Source: Saprospiraceae bacterium (GTDB lineage: Bacteria > Bacteroidota > Bacteroidia > Chitinophagales > Saprospiraceae). From it: DNA of 28,362 bases. Below, one piece after another: positions 1 through 6,626 of this stretch; position 1 is the first letter of the stretch, and every line of letters begins with the position of its first letter. Made by a program: the position numbers and the translations under genes. A model generated the notes under the pieces. That model searched no databases and was not told where the DNA came from. It was given only the letters and a program-made list of their open reading frames with translations. The stretch lies in NCBI GenBank assembly GCA_027009605.1, contig JALVCY010000393.1, positions 1 through 28,362 of the forward strand, in the 5' to 3' direction.

Positions 1-273
1 GGGGTCAAATTTGCCACCCGGTAACCCGGTTACTTCCGGAACTTAAAGCAAATTTGGGGGTGGAAAAAAACTAAATAAAAACTAGGAGCCTAAGTTTATA
101 TGTTTTTCCGGAAACTTGCGCCAATTACAAATTATCGAAAAGTGTCTAATGGGGACAAACTCCGACTGCGCCCATTTTTTATTCCCGGTCTAAGATATTT
201 ATTATTTTTATATTCTAATTTTTTTCTTTCGTTTGCCCTGTTCCAAATTCATTTGGAACCCTTATGCAAACGT
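1..273. other. AT-rich gene-less left edge
   Basis: No convincing gene is seen here. The stretch contains a short palindrome near positions 22-35 (GTAACC/GGTTAC), the motif CAAATTTG twice (about 6-13 and 49-56), and a perfect 8 bp stem with a 4-base loop at 240-259 (GTTCCAAA/TTTGGAAC). An open frame from 100 to 372 has no recognisable domain and runs into the hairpin and leader shared with the second lipoprotein copy, so I treat it as chance. The segment may be the end of an earlier module of the lipoprotein locus or an eroded mobile-element edge, but nothing proves either. Confidence 0.4.
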
Positions 274-313
274 AAAAAAAGTGGCAATACCCAATGGGTG
301 TTGTCACTTTTTT
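274..313 (+). terminator. Rho-independent terminator-like hairpin upstream of lipoprotein 1
   Basis: A run of seven A leads into a stem (GTGGCAATACCC pairing with GGGTGTTGTCAC through two wobble pairs, loop AAT) followed by TTTTTT. The A and T tracts make it potentially bidirectional. A related hairpin lies at 3591-3630, directly after the T9SS protein gene. This suggests that the hairpin marks the end of a module and that another module once lay, or still lies, left of the window. Confidence 0.65.
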
Positions 314-395
314 ATTTGTCAGGAAGTACTGATAAATCTCGACTTTCATGGAATCCTTCCGGAAAATGTTAAAAAAATCATAAAAATAGGCTTTG

Positions 396-429
396 TTGAT
401 GTGATATAGAGCGGGATTGCTTATTTTTA
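396..429 (+). promoter_or_regulatory. Possible promoter of lipoprotein 1 operon
   Basis: A TTG at 396-398 and TATTTTTA at 422-429 are 23 bp apart and resemble the Bacteroidota -33 (TTG) and -7 (TAnnTTTG) elements, with the last base deviating. The start codon is about 45 bp downstream. The same pair exists before lipoprotein 2, but the whole block is duplicated, so that is not independent support. Confidence 0.3.
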
Positions 430-473
430 GGGAGAAAAATATATCACAATGCAAATCTAAAAATGAAAAAATC

Positions 474-1205
474 ATGAAAAAAATAATGCAATTACTCTTC
501 ATCGGATTGCTAGGCTTTTCGATGGTGGGGTGTCATGGGTGTAAAGAGCCTGTTATGCCTAATCCTTGTGAAGGGGTGGAAGAAGTGACGGCGGATTTTA
601 AGATGGAGTATTCTATGGGATATGGTGAAGATGAGCAGTGGTATGAAGCGGACACGATACTAGAAGTTATGACGGTTCGGTTTTCTGCAATCGGAAATTA
701 TGATTCGATTAAATGGAAAGTAGGTTTAGATCCACGAGTTTTTACTAAGAAAGAATTTTCACTTGAGTTTGATAATCAAGATAATATTCAAATTCGGATG
801 ATAGGATTTCGAGCCCCCAATTTGGACTGCTTCCCAAATGATGATGGAGTGGATACCGTTCTTAAGCAATTAACTATTTTTCCCGACGAAAAGAGTTTAG
901 TACTGGGAGAGTTTGATGGTTATTTCCTGTCTGAGCCGGATTCATTATTCACGATGAAAATTGAAAGGTATATTAATGGGGTTATATGGACGCCAGAGTT
1001 TCCAAAAGGATGTATAAAAGATCCTTATCATGAGGGAGCTTTTAAGTGGACTTCATATAGGCGTCTTTTTAATGATTATATGTATGGAGGCTGTCAAAGT
1101 GATTTACCCTATGTCTGGGGTGCGTATTTGAATGATACGCTGAAGATTGAGTATGAGTATCCTTCAACAGGAGAGAAGGGTACATTTATTGGGATAAAAA
1201 AATAA
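474..1205 (+). CDS. Lipoprotein 1 of a constant-head/variable-body family
   Basis: A 243-residue predicted outer-membrane or surface lipoprotein of unknown function. The signal peptide starts MKKIMQLLFIGLLGF and ends in the lipobox MVGC (Cys at residue 20), followed by a Cys/Pro-rich spacer (HGCKEPVMPNPCEGVEE). The body has a PKD-like stretch (VRFSAIG ... IKWKVG), the family motif CFPNDDGVDT, and then a second beta-rich part with GYFLSEPDS. An upstream in-frame extension (from 417) exists, but the start at 474 is placed exactly at the signal peptide and is shared with the two paralogues. The T9SS protein gene begins 5 bp after the stop, so the two are almost certainly co-transcribed. No database family was recognised beyond this; binding or anchoring of the T9SS partner is inference. 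Confidence 0.85.
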   Translation: MKKIMQLLFIGLLGFSMVGCHGCKEPVMPNPCEGVEEVTADFKMEYSMGYGEDEQWYEADTILEVMTVRFSAIGNYDSIKWKVGLDPRVFTKKEFSLEFDNQDNIQIRMIGFRAPNLDCFPNDDGVDTVLKQLTIFPDEKSLVLGEFDGYFLSEPDSLFTMKIERYINGVIWTPEFPKGCIKDPYHEGAFKWTSYRRLFNDYMYGGCQSDLPYVWGAYLNDTLKIEYEYPSTGEKGTFIGIKK

Positions 1206-1210
1206 AAAAA

Positions 1211-3574
1211 ATGAAAAATATATATGTTTTACTATTCTTGCTGAGTTTTCATTGGGCTTTGGGTCAGGATTGTAGTATTAAGACACCACTTGGCTCCACG
1301 ATAGAGACCTATGATTGGAAGCAAGAGCAATTTGACTTTTGGATTAAGGGATGTGGACTAAGGCATCCTTATTCTCCTTTTTGGAGTGATGGGAACTATA
1401 ATCCGAATATACGTCATCTATATGGTCCTCCCGATGATGATGATGGTAGCTGGGTGAGAGATTACGAACCTAAAGATGGTTGGGAATTGTTGTACAAGCA
1501 TTTTGGTACACAAGCAAAACCGGCAGAAGTACCCGTTTTAATGCTGTACAATCGGTATGAATCGAATATCAGGCTGTTTTTTTACCTGACCCCGAAGGCT
1601 GAATATGGCGGGGCAGAAATACAATTGTTTTTTAATAGTAATAAAATAGAAAGTGCCTTGTTGAATTATGTGGCTCAGCCACAAAAAGCATTAGATGATT
1701 TTCGAAAGGGCATGATTGTTCATCTGCCGAATGAATATGAGAATGGAGCTGGAGGGGATAATTGTGAAGGCTATTGGATTCTTGGAGATATCCCAGTCGC
1801 CTACGATCCCTGTACTTGTCATAATAGTACCGTGCTGAAGATGAGTCCATTTTTGGTGGATTCAGCAACTATCTCTTTAGATATAAATGGAGGAGGTACA
1901 ATAACGCAAATTGCATCTGGTGGAAGTTATAGCTCTACAAGCCACACATCTGTTTTGCAAAATATAAGTAACGCTGTAAATGGTGCTGTTGCAAAGGGTG
2001 CAAAAACAGCGAAGACCTTGCAAGGTTTTTATAATACTGCTAATGCAATTGCAACTACTTTTGATCTTATTGAGTTTGGTAATGATGCTGGATCTTACGA
2101 TTCTAATAAAAGTATTGTGGATGATGGAGTGTCTTCGGTGAAGGCAAAAGTTGCTGCTCAAGCAGCGATAGATGATATAGATGAGAGAAAGAAAAAAGCT
2201 ATGCCGGGTTTGCCAAAATGGATGACGAGTCTTCCCAAAATAGGTGTTGCACTTGGGATTATAGACTTTATTATTGGTGGTGGGAAGTCAGGGAGTAAGC
2301 CAAAGCCTACATCGTTCGAGGCGGATTTGAACTTTAAGGCAAAAGGAAAGATAATAACTCCTAGCCCATATACGTCAACAAGACTCCGTGTTCCAGGTGC
2401 CAAATCTTCACCTAATCCCTTAGAAGAAGAAGTCCCTATCTATGATAATACTTTGGGCATTTTTACACTGTTAGAAACTCCCAAAGTAAAAAAGAATTAT
2501 GAAGGATACTTGGATGACGATCAAGCTGGGGAGCCTATTTGGGTCGAAGACGAAATGCAAATTCAATTGGCTGAGAGTATTAAGTATGCTGTAAATCCGG
2601 CTTCAGGATTAGTTTTGGATAATATTGTTTTTAGGTTCGTTTTAAAAGGCTATGATATAGACCAAAACTATTATCCTGACGGTCACAATTCTTCACCATT
2701 GGATAAGATTGTAAATTTGAATGGTGGTACTGATAATTATTATTTATCGCCAATTTTATCTTCTGGTTGTATTGAAGAATACGTGCTAGATTTGTATTCT
2801 GCACATGAGCAAAGTTATTCTAGTTTTGATTATCCGGAAGTTTTTCTTGAAGTTGATGCGATTTTGAGTCAAAATTCAGACCTGACAATAAACCCACTGT
2901 ACGATGCAAATGCGGATAAGGTTTTTATCCGGCAAAGATATAGGGTTAAAACGGTAGGAGGAGAAATTAATGATGTTGCAAATTTAGGCCAAATAAAATC
3001 GCACGAAGTAATTGGGGATTTGGTACTAACAGAGGATATGACAATTTACGCATGGTCAACCATTGAGATTACGGGTACAATAATTACCAATGGTCACAAA
3101 TTAACTGTAATTGCAGGCAACGAAATTACAGGTAATATCTCAGATTTACCTGATGGTGTGGACTTAATTATTGGGAATCCTGCTGGTTGTGGTGGGAGTG
3201 TTCCAGCACAGACTACTGAACAGATTGATACGTTTTGTACTGGTGATAAGTATAATCCCGTAGTAGCTCAGCCTAGCTATCCATTTAATGAGGGTATGAA
3301 TCAGGAGAAACCATCAAAATCATATCTCAGTATCAGCCCCAATCCCTTTCAGGATTTCTTCAAAGTCACCTATAGCTTAGCAGAAGAGAAAGAAGTCATA
3401 GGCTTTTTATACAATACGCTAGGAGAAAGAGTGAAAGAAGTGAGACTAGAAGGTGGAGAGACTGAAAAGGAATTGATTGTAGATTGTGCCGACTTAGGTA
3501 CAGGCATTTACTTCCTAACCATCCAAACAGAATCCGACCTAAAAACTGTAAAATTGATGAAGCAAGCAGAGTAA
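1211..3574 (+). CDS. T9SS-exported protein, type A sorting domain, unknown function
   Basis: A 787-residue secreted protein. Residues 1-19 form a signal peptide (cleavage after ALGQ). Residues 705-787 are a typical Por-secretion-system type A C-terminal sorting domain (ISPNPFQDFF, LYNTLGERV, LGTGIYFLTIQT), so it should cross the outer membrane by T9SS and be released or attached to the surface. In between are a Trp/Tyr-rich N-terminal part, a Gly/Ser-rich stretch, an Ala-rich helical region (about 245-330), a hydrophobic Gly-rich segment at 343-358 (KIGVALGIIDFIIGGG), and beta-helix-like turns just before the sorting domain. No catalytic motif was found. It follows lipoprotein 1 by 5 bp and ends 16 bp before a terminator hairpin, making a two-gene operon. 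A homologous 5' remnant lies at 4547. Confidence 0.88.
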   Translation: MKNIYVLLFLLSFHWALGQDCSIKTPLGSTIETYDWKQEQFDFWIKGCGLRHPYSPFWSDGNYNPNIRHLYGPPDDDDGSWVRDYEPKDGWELLYKHFGTQAKPAEVPVLMLYNRYESNIRLFFYLTPKAEYGGAEIQLFFNSNKIESALLNYVAQPQKALDDFRKGMIVHLPNEYENGAGGDNCEGYWILGDIPVAYDPCTCHNSTVLKMSPFLVDSATISLDINGGGTITQIASGGSYSSTSHTSVLQNISNAVNGAVAKGAKTAKTLQGFYNTANAIATTFDLIEFGNDAGSYDSNKSIVDDGVSSVKAKVAAQAAIDDIDERKKKAMPGLPKWMTSLPKIGVALGIIDFIIGGGKSGSKPKPTSFEADLNFKAKGKIITPSPYTSTRLRVPGAKSSPNPLEEEVPIYDNTLGIFTLLETPKVKKNYEGYLDDDQAGEPIWVEDEMQIQLAESIKYAVNPASGLVLDNIVFRFVLKGYDIDQNYYPDGHNSSPLDKIVNLNGGTDNYYLSPILSSGCIEEYVLDLYSAHEQSYSSFDYPEVFLEVDAILSQNSDLTINPLYDANADKVFIRQRYRVKTVGGEINDVANLGQIKSHEVIGDLVLTEDMTIYAWSTIEITGTIITNGHKLTVIAGNEITGNISDLPDGVDLIIGNPAGCGGSVPAQTTEQIDTFCTGDKYNPVVAQPSYPFNEGMNQEKPSKSYLSISPNPFQDFFKVTYSLAEEKEVIGFLYNTLGERVKEVRLEGGETEKELIVDCADLGTGIYFLTIQTESDLKTVKLMKQAE

Positions 3575-3590
3575 GATTAGTGTGGAATAT

Positions 3591-3630
3591 AAAAAAGGTG
3601 GCAATATCCTGTGGATGTTGCCACTTTTTC
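3591..3630 (+). terminator. Terminator after the T9SS protein gene
   Basis: AAAAAAG leads into the stem GTGGCAATATCC, loop TGT, and GGATGTTGCCAC followed by TTTTT. It is a fully paired 12 bp stem with one wobble, starting 16 bp after the stop codon at 3574. It is the counterpart of the hairpin at 274-313 and closes the lipoprotein 1/T9SS operon. Confidence 0.75.
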
Positions 3631-3712
3631 GTTTGTCAGGAAGTACAGATAAATCACGACTCTCAAGGAATCCTTCCGGAGAATGTTAAAAAAATCATAA
3701 AAATGGGGTTTG

Positions 3713-3746
3713 TTGATGTGAGATAGGGTGGGATTGCTTATTTTTA
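3713..3746 (+). promoter_or_regulatory. Possible promoter of lipoprotein 2
   Basis: TTG at 3713-3715 and TATTTTTA at 3739-3746 with a 23 bp spacer, identical in layout to the candidate before lipoprotein 1. It lies downstream of the terminator, so lipoprotein 2 needs a promoter in this leader. The elements match the Bacteroidota consensus only partly. Confidence 0.3.
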
Positions 3747-3790
3747 GGGAGAAAAATATATCACAATGCAAATCTAAAAATGAAAAAATC

Positions 3791-4528
3791 ATGAAAAAAA
3801 TAATGCAATTATTCTTCATCGGATTGCTAGGCTTTTCGATGGTGGGGTGTCATGGGTGTAAAGACCCTGTGGAAGATCCTTGTGAAGGGGTGGAAGAAGT
3901 GGCGGCGGATTTTAAGATGGAAATTTTTCTTGGCTACAATGAAGATCAAAGGTGGTTTGAAGGGGATACCTTTACACAGGGGTATGTGCGCTTTTCAGCA
4001 ATAGGACAATTTGATTCAGTAAATTGGCAAGTGGGATTAGACCCAAGGGAATTTACAGACAGGCAATTTACATTGGATTTTTTTGATTTTTTGGGAGCAT
4101 TAGATGTAAAGATGATTGGTTACCGAAAGCCAAATAACGAGTGTTTCCCAGATGATGATGGTGTGGATACCATCTCTAAGCATTTAGTCATTGTTCATAA
4201 ATCGGAATCCAAGTTTTTTGGACATTATAATGGGTATTTTGTGTCTGAGCCAGATTCTAGCTTTCAATTATTCATTGACTATGTATCAGGCAGTATCGCA
4301 TTTAATGAATTTCCAAAAGGTTACCCCCGTGAGCCGGGTGAGTACGACGGATTTGCAATTGATTATAGGCACTTTTTTAACAATAGTTCAGGTGCCCATG
4401 GTCAGCAAGGTCCCAAACCGGGTGGTTGGGGTCGAGTTGTTGGGGATACGATTATATTTGATTTTCATTACTTTTTGCCTAATAGCGGTGGTGAAGTATT
4501 TGATACATATATCGGTGTTAAATTTTAA
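3791..4528 (+). CDS. Lipoprotein 2 of the constant-head/variable-body family
   Basis: A 245-residue lipoprotein paralogous to those at 474 and 4736. The signal peptide and lipobox (MVGC) are identical to copy 1 except for one Leu/Phe change. The spacer is HGCKDPVEDPCEGVEEV. After about residue 45 it resembles lipoprotein 1 only in patches: VRFSAIGQFDSVNWQVGLDPREFT, CFPDDDGVDT and GYFVSEPDSSF. The C-terminal 70 residues are largely unrelated. Start chosen at the signal peptide, shared with the paralogues. It is followed after 18 bp by a 5' remnant of a T9SS protein gene, as if its original partner had been deleted. Function unknown. Confidence 0.85.
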   Translation: MKKIMQLFFIGLLGFSMVGCHGCKDPVEDPCEGVEEVAADFKMEIFLGYNEDQRWFEGDTFTQGYVRFSAIGQFDSVNWQVGLDPREFTDRQFTLDFFDFLGALDVKMIGYRKPNNECFPDDDGVDTISKHLVIVHKSESKFFGHYNGYFVSEPDSSFQLFIDYVSGSIAFNEFPKGYPREPGEYDGFAIDYRHFFNNSSGAHGQQGPKPGGWGRVVGDTIIFDFHYFLPNSGGEVFDTYIGVKF

Positions 4529-4546
4529 TAAATAAAAACTTGAAAA

Positions 4547-4723
4547 ATGAAAAAAATATTAGTACTGCTGATAATGATAAGCGGTCAAATTGTTTTTGGA
4601 CAAAATCATTGCAGTGCAACCATAAATACCCCATTGGGCTCTACCATAAATGAATGGGATTGGCGTACAGATTATTATACAGTATATCGAACTGGAAAAG
4701 GAAAATCAAATCCTAAAATCTAA
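4547..4723 (+). pseudogene. 5' remnant of a second T9SS-exported protein gene
   Basis: A 58-codon reading frame starting with a good signal peptide (MKKILVLLIMISGQIVFGQ), then NTPLGSTINEWDW, which matches the start of the 787-residue protein (KTPLGSTIETYDW) at the same distance from its N-terminus. Homology stops after about 45 residues. The tail (GKGKSNPKI) reads into sequence resembling the lipoprotein leader (AAATCTAAAA), and the next lipoprotein starts 12 bp later. It therefore looks like the left stump of a deleted gene fused to the head of lipoprotein 3. It could still make a short secreted peptide. Confidence 0.75.
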
Positions 4724-4863
4724 AATTAAATAATCATGAAAAAAATAATGCAATTACTTTTCATCGGATTGCTAGGCTTTTCGATGGTGGGGTGTCATGG
4801 GTGTAAAGACCCTGTTATGCCTGATCCTTGTGAAGGGGTGGAAGAAGTGACGGCGGATTTTAC
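4716..4863 (+). repeat. Module head, copy 3 (shortened)
   Basis: Matches copies 1 and 2 only from about 20 bp before the lipoprotein start codon to about 45 codons in. The hairpin and long leader present in the other copies are missing, replaced by the T9SS gene remnant. The sharp left edge marks a probable recombination junction. Confidence 0.75.
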
Positions 4864-5500
4864 CATGATGGAAAATGGCTACCCATATACCTTGCCCCCG
4901 GGTAGTCCGTTGGATACCCTGTTTAAACCTTTCGATACGGACACGGTGCGACTCACTCGAGTGGTGTTTACGGCAAAGGAAGAAGATGCTGAATATACAT
5001 GGAATATTGGTGCGGAAACCCTACACACAAGAGTAGTCGAGCGGTCAGGTTTCCCCAAGGGAGAAACCATACCCATCACGCTCATTGTGAAAAAAGCACC
5101 TAACAAGTTGTGTTTTCCCAACGATGATGGGGTGGATACACTTGTACGATACCTGCATATTCTTCCGGAAAGTCCCCCTAGAGCCTTTGGTTATTTTCAA
5201 GGGCATCTAGAAGGTTCGCCACAAGATACGTTTACGGTATCTTTTCTCCGTAAGGAAGGTAATCCTGGTATTTTTCATAACAAAGTTTATAATCTACAAA
5301 ATGATGGATGTGAAACTATTTTCGATGCTGTTAAAGGCTTTCGTCAATTGGCTTTTTATGTACATACTATTGGTTGTGACCATCCATACGGAGTTGCGAG
5401 GATATCTGCCGATGACCCTGATGAAATTACTATAGCCTATTGGTTAGGTTATGGTGAGAAAAAGGGGCAGCATTTTGTATTTAAAGGGCGGCGGAAATGA
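4736..5500 (+). CDS. Lipoprotein 3 of the constant-head/variable-body family
   Basis: A 254-residue lipoprotein. The head (MKKIMQLLFIGLLGFSMVGC, then HGCKDPVMPDPCEGVEEVTADF) is nearly identical to copies 1 and 2. The body is the most divergent of the three, although it keeps a PKD-like strand pattern (VVFTAKEEDAEYTWNIG), the motif CFPNDDGVDT and FGYFQGHLEGSPQDTF where the others have GYF.SEPDS. It has no T9SS partner downstream; a palindromic repeat begins 18 bp after the stop. With no leader of its own it may depend on read-through from the lipoprotein 2 promoter. Function unknown. Confidence 0.85.
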   Translation: MKKIMQLLFIGLLGFSMVGCHGCKDPVMPDPCEGVEEVTADFTMMENGYPYTLPPGSPLDTLFKPFDTDTVRLTRVVFTAKEEDAEYTWNIGAETLHTRVVERSGFPKGETIPITLIVKKAPNKLCFPNDDGVDTLVRYLHILPESPPRAFGYFQGHLEGSPQDTFTVSFLRKEGNPGIFHNKVYNLQNDGCETIFDAVKGFRQLAFYVHTIGCDHPYGVARISADDPDEITIAYWLGYGEKKGQHFVFKGRRK

Positions 5501-5518
5501 TTAAATACCTAAAAACGT

Positions 5519-5593
5519 AACTGTTTAGACACTCACTATTTTGGCCATAAAATGCCTATTTTTCTGTCTAAAAACAGGAGAGCCTAAACAGTT
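5519..5593. repeat. Palindromic dispersed element, copy 1
   Basis: A 75 bp element bounded by inverted ends AACTGTTTAG and CTAAACAGTT, with an internal ATGCCTATTTTT. A related element lies at 14053-14111 in opposite orientation, sharing the ends and the internal CCATAAAAT and ATGCCTATTTTT words. It has no coding capacity and resembles a small non-autonomous palindromic repeat. Its position 18 bp after lipoprotein 3 might let it act as a transcription terminator. Confidence 0.65.
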
Positions 5594-5664
5594 CCTATAA
5601 AATTTTGTAAAACCAAGAACAAATTCCAAAATTAGATTTTTCGCAAAGAACTCAAAGTTATTAG

Positions 5665-6477
5665 ATGATGAAGATATTTGGCTTGTTGGTTTTTTTGTTG
5701 GTGGCATGTGGTGTGAATACAAGAGAGCACCCCGCAAATAACCGATTGATTCAACCAATTGTCTGGCATTGGGAAGATGAATTCTCCCAAGTGGAGAAGG
5801 ATAAATTAATCTTATATTTAACGGAAGTAACCCAAGCAAGCTTTAATGTGCTGGGTAAATATCCTTTTCAAATGCAGTTTTATCTGCATCGGAGTAAAAG
5901 TGAGCGGGAGTCAATTCCTTGGGCACATACAGAAAGATCCGAAGTAGAAGCGGTGCACTTTTATGTCAATCCAAGCTTTGATTTAAGTGTTTTTCGAGCG
6001 GATTGGACGGCGCCCCATGAGATTAGCCATTTATCGATTCCTTTTTTAGGGAAGGCCAATGCTTGGTTTTCGGAAGGCTATGCTACGTATATGCAATTGC
6101 AAATTATGAAGGAAATGGGTATTTATACATCCAAAGAGATTCTCGAAAGGTATAAAATGAAGGATAATCTTGTGAAAGGTGATTTTTCTAGTGAAACTAA
6201 TTTTGTTGATGAAGCGAAAAGGTTGAGAGAAACTTACAATTATCCGGCGATGTATTGGGGAAGTGTTCGTTTTTTTAAGACGGTCGATCGGCTCTTACAG
6301 ACTCAGGAGCACCATTCATTGACGCAGCACATTAAGGCCTATCAAAACCAAAATCGGCTGAAGGATGAGACATTAGACGATGTCTTGCATTCTCTTGATG
6401 CAGGCTTGAAAGCGCCCATCTTTCAAAAGATATATCAAAAATGCTGTACCAGCCCGTTTGATGAAGCCTTCGATTAA
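5665..6477 (+). CDS. Lipoprotein zinc metallopeptidase-like protein (HExxH)
   Basis: A 270-residue predicted lipoprotein: signal peptide MMKIFGLLVFLLVAC with canonical lipobox LVAC (Cys15). Residues 118-122 are HEISH and residues 135-138 are FSEG, the HExxH plus downstream Glu (E137) arrangement of gluzincin-type zinc peptidases, in which the two His and the second Glu bind zinc and the Glu of HExxH is catalytic. The rest is helical, without other domains. The substrate is unknown; a role in processing exported or cell-envelope proteins is inference. Two consecutive ATG codons (5665 and 5668) could serve as start. It stands alone, about 165 bp after lipoprotein 3 and 149 bp before the PBP gene. 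Confidence 0.8.
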   Translation: MMKIFGLLVFLLVACGVNTREHPANNRLIQPIVWHWEDEFSQVEKDKLILYLTEVTQASFNVLGKYPFQMQFYLHRSKSERESIPWAHTERSEVEAVHFYVNPSFDLSVFRADWTAPHEISHLSIPFLGKANAWFSEGYATYMQLQIMKEMGIYTSKEILERYKMKDNLVKGDFSSETNFVDEAKRLRETYNYPAMYWGSVRFFKTVDRLLQTQEHHSLTQHIKAYQNQNRLKDETLDDVLHSLDAGLKAPIFQKIYQKCCTSPFDEAFD

Positions 6478-6566
6478 GCACCATCCTAAAGCACAGTCCC
6501 CACTTGGCCACCGACACCAAAAAACAATGAATCCCCCCAAATTAACTCCATTTTCTTAAAACATCG

Positions 6567-6593
6567 TATATTTGTACTTCGTTATACTTCGTT
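6567..6593 (+). promoter_or_regulatory. Promoter of the PBP1A gene with a 9-bp direct repeat
   Basis: TATATTTG at 6567-6574 fits the Bacteroidota -7 element TAnnTTTG exactly; no clear -33 TTG is seen. Immediately after it, TACTTCGTT occurs twice (6575-6583 and 6585-6593), one helical turn apart and overlapping the expected transcription start. This could be an operator or a chance repeat. The start codon follows at 6627. Confidence 0.5.
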
Positions 6594-6626
6594 TCAAATT
6601 ATGTAAACGAACAACCGTAGCTATAA

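Larger units (their letters stand above)
274..608 (+). repeat. Duplicated module head, copy 1 (hairpin, leader, lipoprotein 5' end)
   Basis: This block matches 3591-3921 almost base for base: hairpin, about 160 bp of leader, start codon, and the first 45 or so codons of the lipoprotein. The 3' part (474-608) is also matched by 4736-4863. Beyond these points the genes diverge abruptly. Seen directly by aligning the three stretches by eye. Confidence 0.85.
3591..3921 (+). repeat. Duplicated module head, copy 2
   Basis: Second copy of the block at 274-608, with scattered substitutions and a few small length differences. It covers hairpin, leader, start codon and the lipoprotein's first 43 or so codons. 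The leader conserves an in-frame extension and a tiny overlapping frame (four codons ending in ATGA at the real start), but both follow from nucleotide identity. Confidence 0.85.

Noticed and set aside
100..372. 90-codon plus-strand open frame before lipoprotein 1
   Set aside because: No domain, Phe/Leu/Arg-rich translation of AT-rich DNA, and it runs through a terminator hairpin and the duplicated leader.
463..477. Four-codon frame (ATG to TGA) overlapping the lipoprotein start, seen in copies 1 and 2
   Set aside because: Conserved only because the DNA is duplicated; too short and A-rich to argue for a regulatory leader peptide.
215..502. Minus-strand frame whose product resembles that of 3577-3819
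   Set aside because: The similarity follows entirely from the duplicated nucleotide block; the frame is antisense to the lipoprotein leader and head and has no independent support.
4191..4535. 114-codon frame overlapping the end of lipoprotein 2
   Set aside because: Alternate-frame shadow of a paralogous lipoprotein whose own frame is supported by family motifs to the end.
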